Shown piece after piece: positions 33,177-40,331 of a stretch of DNA of 64,000 nt; position 1 is the stretch's first letter, and every line of letters begins with the position of its first letter. The position numbers were made by a program, and so were the translations under genes. The notes under the pieces are model-generated. The model saw only the letters and a program-made list of their open reading frames with translations. It was not told the DNA's origin and did not search any database. The stretch comes from CADCVT01 sp036389155 (lineage in GTDB: Bacteria > Actinomycetota > Thermoleophilia > Solirubrobacterales > Solirubrobacteraceae): the NCBI GenBank assembly GCA_036389155.1, contig DASVQN010000053.1, positions 62,001 through 126,000 on the forward strand, in the 5' to 3' direction.

Positions 33177-33983
33177 CTACTGGAGTAGCTGCAGCACGGA
33201 CGCCGGCGCCTGGTTGGCCTGGGCGAGCATCGCCTGGCCGGCCTGCGCGAGGATGGAGTACTTGGTGTACTCGACCATCTCGGCGGCCATGTCCACGTCG
33301 CGGATCCGGCTCTCGGCCGCGATGAGGTTCTCCTCGTAGGTGCCCGCCGCGGACAGCGAGTGCTCGAGGCGGTTCTGGATGCCACCGAGGACGGCGCGCT
33401 GAGCCGACACGTTGTTGATCGCGGTGTCGATCTCGGTGATGTCGCTCGCGCCGGTCGTGGTCAGGGCGGCGAAGTTCGCGCCGACCTGGTTGCCCAGCGT
33501 GATCATCACGACGGCGATGGTGTCGCCGTCCTGCGACCCGACCTGGAACGAGATCGTCCCCGTGTTGTCGAGCAGCTTGATGCCGTTGAACTGAGCGGTC
33601 GTGCCGATGCGCTCGATCTCGCTGGCCAGCTGGTTGACCTCGTTCTGGATCGCGGTGCGGTCCGTCGTCGAGAGGGCGCCGTTCTTGTACTGGACGGCCA
33701 GCTCGCGGACGCGCTGGAGCATCGAGTGGACCTCGTTGAGGTTGCCCTCAGCGGTCTGGACGAGCGAGATGCCGTCCTGGATGTTGCGCTGGGCCTGGCC
33801 GAGGCCGCCCACCTGAGCCCGCATGCGCTCGGAGATCCCGAGCCCGGCGGCGTCGTCGCCACCGCGGTTGATGCGGAAGCCCGAGGACAGGCGCTCCATG
33901 GACTTGGCCATCTTGGCGCTCGAGTCGACGAGGCGGCGGTGCGCGCCGAAGGCCTCGACGTTGTTCTGGATGCGAAGGGACAT
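33177..33983 (-). CDS. fliC: Flagellin 1
   Basis: The 268-residue flagellin forms the filament after export by the flagellar secretion system. It has the conserved D0/D1 N-terminus (MSLRIQNNVEAFGAHRRL ... SSGFRINRGGDDAAGLGISERM) and C-terminus (RIRDVDMAAEMVEYTKYSILAQAG, ending SVLQLLQ), with almost no variable central domain, so the filament should be thin and smooth. It differs from flagellin 2 at only 7 residues (23, 24, 58, 150, 165, 171, 261). ATG 33983 has AAGGAG 9 bases upstream. The leader holds a sigma-28-like promoter and a GGA-loop hairpin. Confidence 0.97.
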   Translation of the reverse strand: MSLRIQNNVEAFGAHRRLVDSSAKMAKSMERLSSGFRINRGGDDAAGLGISERMRAQVGGLGQAQRNIQDGISLVQTAEGNLNEVHSMLQRVRELAVQYKNGALSTTDRTAIQNEVNQLASEIERIGTTAQFNGIKLLDNTGTISFQVGSQDGDTIAVVMITLGNQVGANFAALTTTGASDITEIDTAINNVSAQRAVLGGIQNRLEHSLSAAGTYEENLIAAESRIRDVDMAAEMVEYTKYSILAQAGQAMLAQANQAPASVLQLLQ

Positions 33984-33992
33984 CAGCCATCT

Positions 33993-34041
33993 CTCCTTGA
34001 TGACGGGGGTGAATGATCCCGGGGCAACTCCCTGTCGCCCC
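33993..34041 (-). promoter_or_regulatory. Flagellin 1 leader: GGA-loop hairpin plus Shine-Dalgarno
   Basis: In the mRNA, GGGGCGA and TTGCCCC (34041-34035 and 34027-34021) form a 7-bp stem, with one G-U pair, around the loop CAGGGAG. The ribosome binding site AAGGAG follows at 33998-33993. The loop region reads ACAGGGA, an exact fit to the CsrA core ACARGGA. Two GGA sites, one in a hairpin and one at the Shine-Dalgarno, are the arrangement of the hag leader in Bacillus. Confidence 0.5.
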
Positions 34042-34052
34042 TGCATGCCCAG

Positions 34053-34079
34053 TGTTCGGCGCCGGTCCGGGAGCTTTCA
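34053..34079 (-). promoter_or_regulatory. Sigma-28-like promoter of flagellin 1
   Basis: TGAA (34079-34076), 15 bases, then GCCGAACA (34060-34053); the FliA consensus is TAAA-N15-GCCGATAA. The box ends 69 bases before the start codon, against 68 in flagellin 2. Confidence 0.6.
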
Positions 34080-34116
34080 GCGGAGTGGACATCCGTACGG
34101 CCGGTCGTTAACGCGA

Positions 34117-34140
34117 GCGGGCGGCCCGAAGGCCGCCCGC
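34117..34140 (-). terminator. Terminator hairpin after flagellin 2
   Basis: GCGGGCGGCC and GGCCGCCCGC form a perfect 10-bp stem with loop CGAA (plus strand). The flanks are also shared with the hairpin after flagellin 1, so the duplicated unit included the terminator. Confidence 0.75.
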
Positions 34141-34170
34141 AAGCGTGTGAGCGTGCTGTTGGTGCGGCTG

Positions 34171-34977
34171 CTACTGGAGCAGCTGGAGCACCGACGACGG
34201 CGCCTGGTTGGCCTGGGCGAGCATCGCCTGGCCGGCCTGCGCGAGGATCGAGTACTTGGTGTACTCGACCATCTCCGCAGCCATGTCGACGTCGCGGATC
34301 CGGCTCTCGGCGGCGATGAGGTTCTCCTCGTACGTGCCGGCGGCCGACAGCGAGTGCTCCAGGCGGTTCTGGATGCCGCCCAGGACGGCCCGCTGAGCCG
34401 ACACGTTGTTGATCGCGGTGTCGATCTCGGTGATGTCGCTCGCCCCCGTGGTCGTCAGTGCCGCGTAGTTCGCGCCGACCTGGCTGCCCAGCGTGATCAT
34501 CACGACGGCGATCGTGTCGCCGTCCTGCGCGCCGACCTGGAACGAGATCGTCCCGGTGTTGTCGAGCAGCTTGATGCCGTTGAACTGAGCGGTCGTGCCG
34601 ATGCGCTCGATCTCGCTGGCCAGCTGGTTGACCTCGTTCTGGATCGCCGTGCGGTCCGTGGTGGACAGCGCGCCGTTCTTGTACTGCACGGCGAGCTCAC
34701 GCACGCGCTGCAGCATCGAGTGGACCTCGTTGAGGTTGCCCTCAGCGGTCTGGACGAGCGAGATGCCGTCCTGGATGTTGCGCTGAGCCTGACCCAGACC
34801 CCCGGCCTGCGCACGCATGCGCTCCGAGATGCCCAGCCCGGCGGCGTCGTCGCCACCGCGGTTGATGCGGAAGCCGGACGACAGGCGCTCCATGGACTTC
34901 GCCATGTGGCTGCTGGAGTCGACGAGCCGGCGGTGCGCGCCGAACGCCTCGACGTTGTTCTGGATGCGAAGGGACAT
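34171..34977 (-). CDS. fliC: Flagellin 2
   Basis: This 268-residue copy lies directly upstream of flagellin 1 and is 97% identical to it in protein. Its changes are mostly mild (for example F171Y, S150A, N165S) plus S23-H24 in place of A23-K24. Many synonymous differences separate the two at the DNA level, so the copies are not brand new but are held together by selection or gene conversion. It has its own sigma-28-like promoter, GGA-loop leader, AAGGAG site 9 bases before the ATG, and terminator. Confidence 0.97.
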   Translation of the reverse strand: MSLRIQNNVEAFGAHRRLVDSSSHMAKSMERLSSGFRINRGGDDAAGLGISERMRAQAGGLGQAQRNIQDGISLVQTAEGNLNEVHSMLQRVRELAVQYKNGALSTTDRTAIQNEVNQLASEIERIGTTAQFNGIKLLDNTGTISFQVGAQDGDTIAVVMITLGSQVGANYAALTTTGASDITEIDTAINNVSAQRAVLGGIQNRLEHSLSAAGTYEENLIAAESRIRDVDMAAEMVEYTKYSILAQAGQAMLAQANQAPSSVLQLLQ

Positions 34978-34986
34978 CAGCCATCT

Positions 34987-35035
34987 CTCCTTGATGACGC
35001 GGGTGGATGATCCCGGGGCGACTCCTTGTCACCCC
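34987..35035 (-). promoter_or_regulatory. Flagellin 2 leader: GGA-loop hairpin plus Shine-Dalgarno
   Basis: GGGGTGA and TCGCCCC (35035-35029 and 35021-35015) form a 7-bp stem around loop CAAGGAG; AAGGAG at 34992-34987 is the ribosome binding site. The two flagellin leaders keep pairing although the bases at stem positions 5 and 6 differ (C-G and G-U in flagellin 1; U-G and G-C here). The loop region reads ACAAGGA, again an exact CsrA core. Confidence 0.55.
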
Positions 35036-35045
35036 TGCAGGCGGT

Positions 35046-35072
35046 TCATCGGCGTGCGCTCTGGGCGCTTGA
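35046..35072 (-). promoter_or_regulatory. Sigma-28-like promoter of flagellin 2
   Basis: TCAA (35072-35069), exactly 15 bases, then GCCGATGA (35053-35046), one base off the FliA consensus in each box. The predicted mRNA would begin just before the GGA-loop hairpin. Confidence 0.7.
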
Positions 35073-35109
35073 CCTGGCGCGCGTCCCTCTGGACGTCTGA
35101 TCGGCGCGG

Positions 35110-36246
35110 CTAGGAGGCGGCGCCGGCGACGCCGAGGCCGTGCTTGGCCTCGAACGCCGCCTTGTCCAGCGCGATGCGCTGGTCGATCCACGCGCGCAGG
35201 GCGGGATCGTCGCTGGCCACGGTCTGCGAGAGGCCGTGGCGGATGCGCGACTCGGCGACGAGCTGCGGCGGGCGTCCGGCGGTGCGGAGCCGCTGGAGCA
35301 GGTCGGTGTCCTGGTACCAGACGACCAGGCCCGGGTCGAAGAACTCCCCGGGCGCGACGCCGTGCTCGTCGAGCGCCGCGCGTGACACGGCGAAGCACCA
35401 GGCCGCGAAGTCCGGCCGCATGGCGCCGTCGATCGTGAGCGGGAAGGTGACGGCGGCGCCGGCGTCGAGTGCGGCGCGCAGCGGCGTCCACCAGCCGGGA
35501 AGCGTCTCGACGTCGTCGTTCATGACGACGGCGTAGGCGCCGCGGGCGGCGCGCAGGCCGGCGTTGACGGGCGCGGTGAAGCCCTGCGGCGGGGCGCCGT
35601 TGTCGACGATGACGATCTCGTGCGGCGCGTCGGTCGTGCGGTGGATCGCGGCGACGCAGGCGCGGACGCGGTCGCTGGTGGCGTCCAGCGTGGGGATGAC
35701 GATCGAGAGCTCCACGTCCTCGCCGGGGGCGCGGCGCGCGCCGATGGTGCGGGCGCCGGGCGCGCGGACCACGCTGCCGGCGACCTCGCGGACCTCGCCG
35801 AGGCGGCGCAGCAACTCCGCGACGACGAGGTCGTCGGGCGCGTCGGGGATCGCGGCGTCGCCGATGCGGACCGCCACCGCGTGCGCGGCCGAGGGGACGC
35901 CGCCGGACGCGGCGGTCGCCGCGCGGACGCCGTCGGTGAGGGCGCCCACCAGCGGCGCCAGGAAGCCCGGGTCGACCTCCGCCGCGCCGCGCAGCAGCAC
36001 GGCGACGTCGCCCTGCGCGCGCTCGAGGCCGGCGCGCCACGACGCGGCAAGGCCGCTGCGCCGCTCGAGGCGGACGATCTGCGCGCCGCCCTCCACGCGC
36101 GCGAGCACGGGCGCGAGGTCCGCGGACGCGTCGTCGACGATGACGACCTCGTGCGGGGGACTGTCGGGGACGGAGGCGAGCGCGGCGAGGCAGCGAAGGG
36201 ACCGCTCGGCCCCGCCGTCGAGCGCGACGATGAGGGAGACGCTCAC
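35110..36246 (-). CDS. Two-domain family 2 glycosyltransferase, probable flagellin glycosylation
   Basis: The 378-residue protein contains two GT-A-like halves. The first starts VSLIVALDGGAERSL with VVIVDDASAD; the second starts LSIVIPTLDATSDRV with IVIVDNGAPP, then VVMNDDVETLPGWWTPL, the DxD-like donor site. It lacks membrane segments. It is the last gene of the flagellar run and lies just upstream of the flagellin genes, so sugar addition to flagellin is a reasonable inference; the sugar is unknown. GTG start. Confidence 0.85.
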   Translation of the reverse strand: MSVSLIVALDGGAERSLRCLAALASVPDSPPHEVVIVDDASADLAPVLARVEGGAQIVRLERRSGLAASWRAGLERAQGDVAVLLRGAAEVDPGFLAPLVGALTDGVRAATAASGGVPSAAHAVAVRIGDAAIPDAPDDLVVAELLRRLGEVREVAGSVVRAPGARTIGARRAPGEDVELSIVIPTLDATSDRVRACVAAIHRTTDAPHEIVIVDNGAPPQGFTAPVNAGLRAARGAYAVVMNDDVETLPGWWTPLRAALDAGAAVTFPLTIDGAMRPDFAAWCFAVSRAALDEHGVAPGEFFDPGLVVWYQDTDLLQRLRTAGRPPQLVAESRIRHGLSQTVASDDPALRAWIDQRIALDKAAFEAKHGLGVAGAAS

Positions 36247-36282
36247 CCTCTGGTTGGTCGGCCCGGCGTCGTGGCGCTTGAG

Positions 36283-36477
36283 TCAGGCGCGGACGTCGAT
36301 CTGGTGCGGCGGCTCGTCGTCCGGCGACGGCTCGCGGTCCTGCTGCTGCTCCTGGCGCCGCTCGCGCCGGCGGCGCTCCTCCTCGCGCCGGCGCTTCGCG
36401 ACGTCCTCACGGTCCGGGTCGATCGCGGGCTGGAGCCACCGGGGGCTGCGCGGGCCGATGCGTTCGATGCGGTCCAT
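36283..36477 (-). CDS. Small highly charged protein in the flagellar operon
   Basis: I do not recognise this 64-residue protein. It begins MDRIERIGPRSPRWLQPAID and continues as a very charged helix rich in Arg, Glu and Gln (about 29-47), ending in a Pro/Asp-rich tail. It starts 8 bases after the stop of the preceding small membrane protein gene. Its position between flhF and a flagellar glycosyltransferase suggests a motility role only by neighbourhood. Confidence 0.6.
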   Translation of the reverse strand: MDRIERIGPRSPRWLQPAIDPDREDVAKRRREEERRRRERRQEQQQDREPSPDDEPPHQIDVRA

Positions 36478-36485
36478 GGGTCAGC

Positions 36486-36812
36486 TCAAGACTCTTGCGT
36501 CCGCTCGCGGAACCGCTGCTCGGCGGCGAGGACCTCGGCGCGCGCGACGTGGCGCCAGACCAGCACGGCCAGCGCCCACCCGGCGACGTAGCAGCCGGCG
36601 CCGGCGGCCAGGGCGCGGACGCCCGCCTCGAACGGCAGCGCCCCGCCCTCGAGCGACAGGAAGAGGACGAGCGCGAAGCCCACGAGGCCGGACCACGCCT
36701 TGGCCTCGCGGATCTGGCGCCGGGCCCGCGGGTGGCCGGACAGCCGCGGCTTGGAGTCCGCGGGCGCGGCGCCCTTCTTCTTGGCCTTGTCCTTCGCCTT
36801 GGCCTTAGCCAC
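36486..36812 (-). CDS. Small two-helix membrane protein in the flagellar operon
   Basis: This 108-residue protein has a Lys/Ala-rich N-terminus (MAKAKAKDKAKKKG), a basic segment, and two hydrophobic stretches (about 41-58 and 64-86), then an amphipathic C-terminal helix. The ATG overlaps the end of flhF by 8 bases, so it is translationally coupled to flhF. It is not a known flagellar protein to me. Confidence 0.7.
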   Translation of the reverse strand: MAKAKAKDKAKKKGAAPADSKPRLSGHPRARRQIREAKAWSGLVGFALVLFLSLEGGALPFEAGVRALAAGAGCYVAGWALAVLVWRHVARAEVLAAEQRFRERTQES

Positions 36813-38259
36813 GACCGCTCCTCCCGGATCCGACGAGCGCGCCCGCCAGCTCCTCCGCAGCGGCGGGGCGCAGCGCGCCGGCGTGGCCGACGTAGGCGAA
36901 CGGCAGGCCGGACTGCATCGTCGCGCCGACGGCCGGGCCGAGGTGCGTCGTCTCGTCGGCGTGCGTCAGGACGACCGCGGTGGCGCCGACGCGGCGCCCG
37001 GCGTCGAGCATCTCGCGGGCGGCGCCGGCGCTCGTGGTCGCCGGGATGGTCAGCAGGACGTCGTCGGCGCCGAGGGCGCGCAGCTCGGCGCTCAGCGCGC
37101 GCAGGTCGGCCTTGTCGCGCGGCGAGACGCCGGGCGTGTCGACGAGGACGAGCGCGCGGTCGCGCAGCGGCGCGACGCGGTCGGCGGCCTGCGCGCCCCC
37201 CGCCGCGGTGTGCAGCGGGACGCCGCTGGGCGCGAGCTGCAGCGCCAGCTCGGCACCGGCGTCGCGCGGCGCGAGCGAGACGCACGCGACGGGCATGCGG
37301 TCGGCCGCGGCGTACGCGCCGGCGAGCCGCGCGGCGCAGTGGGTCTTGCCCGAGCCGCCGGGGCCGACGAACGCGACGACGCGCCCGGCGAGCCCGCCGA
37401 GCGGCGCGACCGGGATGCGGCGCGCCAGCGCGGAGACCACGAGCGGCTTGAGCTTCGCGCCGCCGCGGAGCGGGACGAGATGGGTGACGGTCTCCTCGAC
37501 GACCTCGTCGGCGAGCTCGGCCTCGACGCCGCGGGCGACGAGCGCGTCGCGGAGGCTGGAGGCCTCGGCCGGCCAGCGGCTGGGAAGCGGCGCGCGGGGG
37601 GCCCCCGCGACCACCTCGGTGCCAGGCACGGTGCCACCCGTGGTGCCAGGCACGGTGCCAGGCACGTTAATATTGCGGTGCCAGGCACGTTCATCTTCGG
37701 TGCCAGGCACGTCGGCGGCGGGCAGCGCGTCGACCTGCTCGCTCACGAACGGCACGACGGCGGGGGTCGGGACGGGGTCGCGCCAGCCGCTCCAGGCGTC
37801 GTCCTCGACGACCTCCGGGAGGTCGAGCGGGATGAAGTCGTCGGCCTCGGGGAACGCCGGCGGGCGGTCGGCGACGAACCCGGCGGGACCGCCCTCCGCG
37901 ACGAAGCCGCCGCGGCCGCCCTCCGCGACGAAGCCGCCGCGGCCGCCCTCGGTGACGAACCCGTCGCGGCCTCCCTCCGCGACGAACCCCTCCGCCGCGG
38001 CCTGCGCGCGCGTCAGCTGGTCGAGGAAGTCGGGCGCGGCCGGGCTGTCGTCGCGGACGTCGATGCCGCCCGGCGAGGCACCGTTCGCCTCGTCCGGCGG
38101 CGCCGCCTCGATCTCGACGAGCCGCTTCTGGAAGAAGCCGCCGACGCCGCCCGTCAGCCCCTCTCGCTGACGGACGATGACGGCATCGGGACCGAGCTCC
38201 GCCCGGACCTTCGGAAGGAGCTCCTCCAACGACCGGCCCCGGTATGTCTTCGTGGTCAT
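36805..38259 (-). CDS. flhF: FlhF, SRP-like GTPase of the flagellum (divergent)
   Basis: FlhF places and numbers flagella. The 484-residue protein has the typical N-terminal B domain (MTTKTYRGRSLEELLPKVRAELG), a long low-complexity linker and the NG GTPase domain. The linker holds four GFVxEGGxx repeats (27-bp units) and a VPGT-rich stretch caused by a cluster of GTGCCAGGCAC palindromes. The P-loop is GPGGSGKT (299-306), G3 is DTPG, and the usual TKxD motif is changed to THAD, so nucleotide handling may differ. The start overlaps flhA by 4 bases (ATGA). Confidence 0.9.
   Translation of the reverse strand: MTTKTYRGRSLEELLPKVRAELGPDAVIVRQREGLTGGVGGFFQKRLVEIEAAPPDEANGASPGGIDVRDDSPAAPDFLDQLTRAQAAAEGFVAEGGRDGFVTEGGRGGFVAEGGRGGFVAEGGPAGFVADRPPAFPEADDFIPLDLPEVVEDDAWSGWRDPVPTPAVVPFVSEQVDALPAADVPGTEDERAWHRNINVPGTVPGTTGGTVPGTEVVAGAPRAPLPSRWPAEASSLRDALVARGVEAELADEVVEETVTHLVPLRGGAKLKPLVVSALARRIPVAPLGGLAGRVVAFVGPGGSGKTHCAARLAGAYAAADRMPVACVSLAPRDAGAELALQLAPSGVPLHTAAGGAQAADRVAPLRDRALVLVDTPGVSPRDKADLRALSAELRALGADDVLLTIPATTSAGAAREMLDAGRRVGATAVVLTHADETTHLGPAVGATMQSGLPFAYVGHAGALRPAAAEELAGALVGSGRSGRG
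37619..37710. repeat. Cluster of five GTGCCAGGCAC palindromes inside flhF
   Basis: Exact 11-base copies lie at 37619-37629, 37643-37653, 37655-37665, 37678-37688 and 37700-37710, with a decayed copy near 37630. Between them are A/T-rich words (GTTAATATTGC, GTTCATCTTC) unlike the rest of the gene. Each copy is an imperfect palindrome around a central A. The reading frame is kept (VPGT units). REP-like palindromic repeats with this core word are known in many bacteria; the link to a transposase here is inferred. Confidence 0.8.
37873..37980 (-). repeat. Four 27-bp tandem repeats in flhF
   Basis: Four consecutive 27-base units (37873, 37900, 37927, 37954) code for GFVAEGGRG-like nonapeptides in the linker of FlhF. 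A partial fifth unit follows. The array should give a flexible spacer between the B and GTPase domains. Confidence 0.85.
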
Positions 38260-40328
38260 GCGGTGACGACTCCGATCGTCTCAACGCTGATGCCCGGCGC
38301 GATCTCGTTGTAGGCGCAGACGGACAGCTGCGGAAGTGCCTGTTCGACAAGCCGCCGGAGATGCCTGCGCACCCGCGAGCTGCAGATCAGCACGGGGCGG
38401 CGGCCGCGCTGGACGGCGTCCTCGGTCTGCAGCGACAGCGACCGCACGAGCGCCTGGGCGCGCGTCGGCTCCATCGCCAGGTACTCGCCGTCGGGCGTTT
38501 GGGCGATGGCCTGCGAGACCTCGGCCTCGACCGCGGGGTCGAGCGAGATCGCCCGCAGGCGGTGCTCGTCGTCGAGGTGGCCGGCGAGGATCGTACGGCC
38601 CAGGGCCTGGCGCGCGTACTCGGCGAGCAGCGACGGGTCCCGCGTGAGGCGCGCCCGGTCGCCGACGGCCTCGACGATCGCGCCGAGGTCGCGGATCGAC
38701 ACGCCCTCGCGCAGGAGCGCCTGCAGGACGCGCTGGATCTCGCCGACCGACAGGAGCTCGGGCACGACCTCCTCCACGACGGCCGCGTTGACCTCCTTGA
38801 GCTGGTCGAGGAGCGCGCGCGTGTCCTGCCGCGTCAGCAGGTCGGCCGTGTGGCCGCGGATGGTCTCGGTGAGGTGGGTGACGATGACCGACTCCGGATC
38901 GACCACGGTGTACCCGAGAGCCTCGGCCTCCGCGCGCACCCCGTCGGCGATCCACACCGCGGGCAGGCCGAACGCGGGCTCGGTCGTGGGGATGCCGTTG
39001 AGCTGGCCGACCGCGTCGCCCGGGTCGAGCGCGAGCTGGTGGCCGGCGAGCGTGCGGCCGCGCGCGACCTCCGAGCCGCGCACCTTGAGCACGTACTCGT
39101 GCGAGGCGAGGCCGATCTCGTCGTGGATCCGCACCGACGGGATGACGGTGCCGAGCTCGCCCGCGATCTGGCGGCGCACCGCGCCGACGCGCTGCAGCAG
39201 CGTGCCGCCCGCGCCCTGGTCGACCAGCGGCACGAGGCCGAAGCCGATGCACAGCTCGAGCGGGTCGATCTGCAGCGCCTCGATCGCCTGGTCGCGCGCC
39301 GACGGAGGAGCCGGGAGGGCGTCCCTCTCGGCCTGGGCGGCGGCCGCCGCCCGCGCCTCGGCCGGCGTCGGCTTGTCCTTCAGCGCGCGCCCGACCATGA
39401 AGAACAGGCCGCCGACGAGCAGGAACGGCACCTTCGGCAGCCCCGGCACCAGCGCGAACGCGCAGATGACGACGCCCGCGACGAGCGGCGCCTTCTTCTG
39501 GGCGAGGATCTGATCGGCGACGTCGGTGCCCAGGTCGGCCTGCGAGGCCGAGCGCGTGACGAGGATGCCGGTGGCGACGGAGATGAGCAGCGCAGGGATC
39601 TGCGCGGTCAGGCCGTCGCCGACGGTCAGCAGCGAGAAGTGCTGGACGGCCTCGCTGAACGGCATCCCCTGCTGGACGACGCCGACGATGATGCCGCCGA
39701 CGAGGTTGATGAGCGTGATGAGGATGGCGGCGATCGCGTCGCCCTTGACGAACTTCGAGGCGCCGTCCATCGCGCCGTGGAAGTCGGCCTCGCGCGAGAT
39801 GTCCTCGCGGCGCGCCCGCGCTTCCTCCTCGGTGATCTGCCCGGCGTTCAGGTCGGCGTCGATCGCCATCTGCTTGCCCGGCATCGCGTCGAGGGTGAAG
39901 CGCGCGGAGACCTCCGCCACGCGGCCCGCGCCGTTCGTGATGACCACGAACTGGATGACGACGAGGATGAGGAAGACGATCAGGCCGACGACGACGTTGC
40001 CGCCGACGACGAAGCTGCCGAACGCCTTGACCACGTGGCCCGCGTCGCCCTCGAGCAGGATCAGCCGGGTGACCGAGACGTTGATGGCCAGGCGGAAGAG
40101 CGTGGTCAGCAGCAGCAGCGACGGGAACGCGCTGAAGTCGAGCGCGCGCGGGAGGTAGAGCGTCGAGACGACGATGGCCAGCGCGACCGAGATGTTCAGC
40201 GTGATGAAGAGGTCGAGCAGCGCCGACGGCAGCGGCACGATCATCATCACGACGACGAGGACGACCGCGCCCGCGGCGAGCAGGTCGCTGTACTTCGAGA
40301 GCTGCTTGAGGCCGTTGCTCGCGTTCAT
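38256..40328 (-). CDS. flhA: FlhA, flagellar export gate subunit
   Basis: The 690-residue protein forms the nonameric ring of the flagellar type III export gate. The N-terminal half has about eight membrane helices (from SDLLAAGAVVLVVVMMI) and the FHIPEP-region signature RLAINVSVTRLIL ... EVSARFTLDAMPGKQMAIDADLNAG. The C-terminal cytoplasmic domain (from about 340) receives substrates and chaperones. Length is normal. The gene follows flhB by 3 bases and overlaps flhF by 4. Confidence 0.98.
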   Translation of the reverse strand: MNASNGLKQLSKYSDLLAAGAVVLVVVMMIVPLPSALLDLFITLNISVALAIVVSTLYLPRALDFSAFPSLLLLTTLFRLAINVSVTRLILLEGDAGHVVKAFGSFVVGGNVVVGLIVFLILVVIQFVVITNGAGRVAEVSARFTLDAMPGKQMAIDADLNAGQITEEEARARREDISREADFHGAMDGASKFVKGDAIAAILITLINLVGGIIVGVVQQGMPFSEAVQHFSLLTVGDGLTAQIPALLISVATGILVTRSASQADLGTDVADQILAQKKAPLVAGVVICAFALVPGLPKVPFLLVGGLFFMVGRALKDKPTPAEARAAAAAQAERDALPAPPSARDQAIEALQIDPLELCIGFGLVPLVDQGAGGTLLQRVGAVRRQIAGELGTVIPSVRIHDEIGLASHEYVLKVRGSEVARGRTLAGHQLALDPGDAVGQLNGIPTTEPAFGLPAVWIADGVRAEAEALGYTVVDPESVIVTHLTETIRGHTADLLTRQDTRALLDQLKEVNAAVVEEVVPELLSVGEIQRVLQALLREGVSIRDLGAIVEAVGDRARLTRDPSLLAEYARQALGRTILAGHLDDEHRLRAISLDPAVEAEVSQAIAQTPDGEYLAMEPTRAQALVRSLSLQTEDAVQRGRRPVLICSSRVRRHLRRLVEQALPQLSVCAYNEIAPGISVETIGVVTA

Positions 40329-40331
40329 GAC

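Noticed and set aside
33083..35109. Flagellin repeat as part of a mobile element
   Set aside because: The duplicated segment has no transposase, terminal inverted repeats or target duplications; it is explained as a tandem gene duplication.
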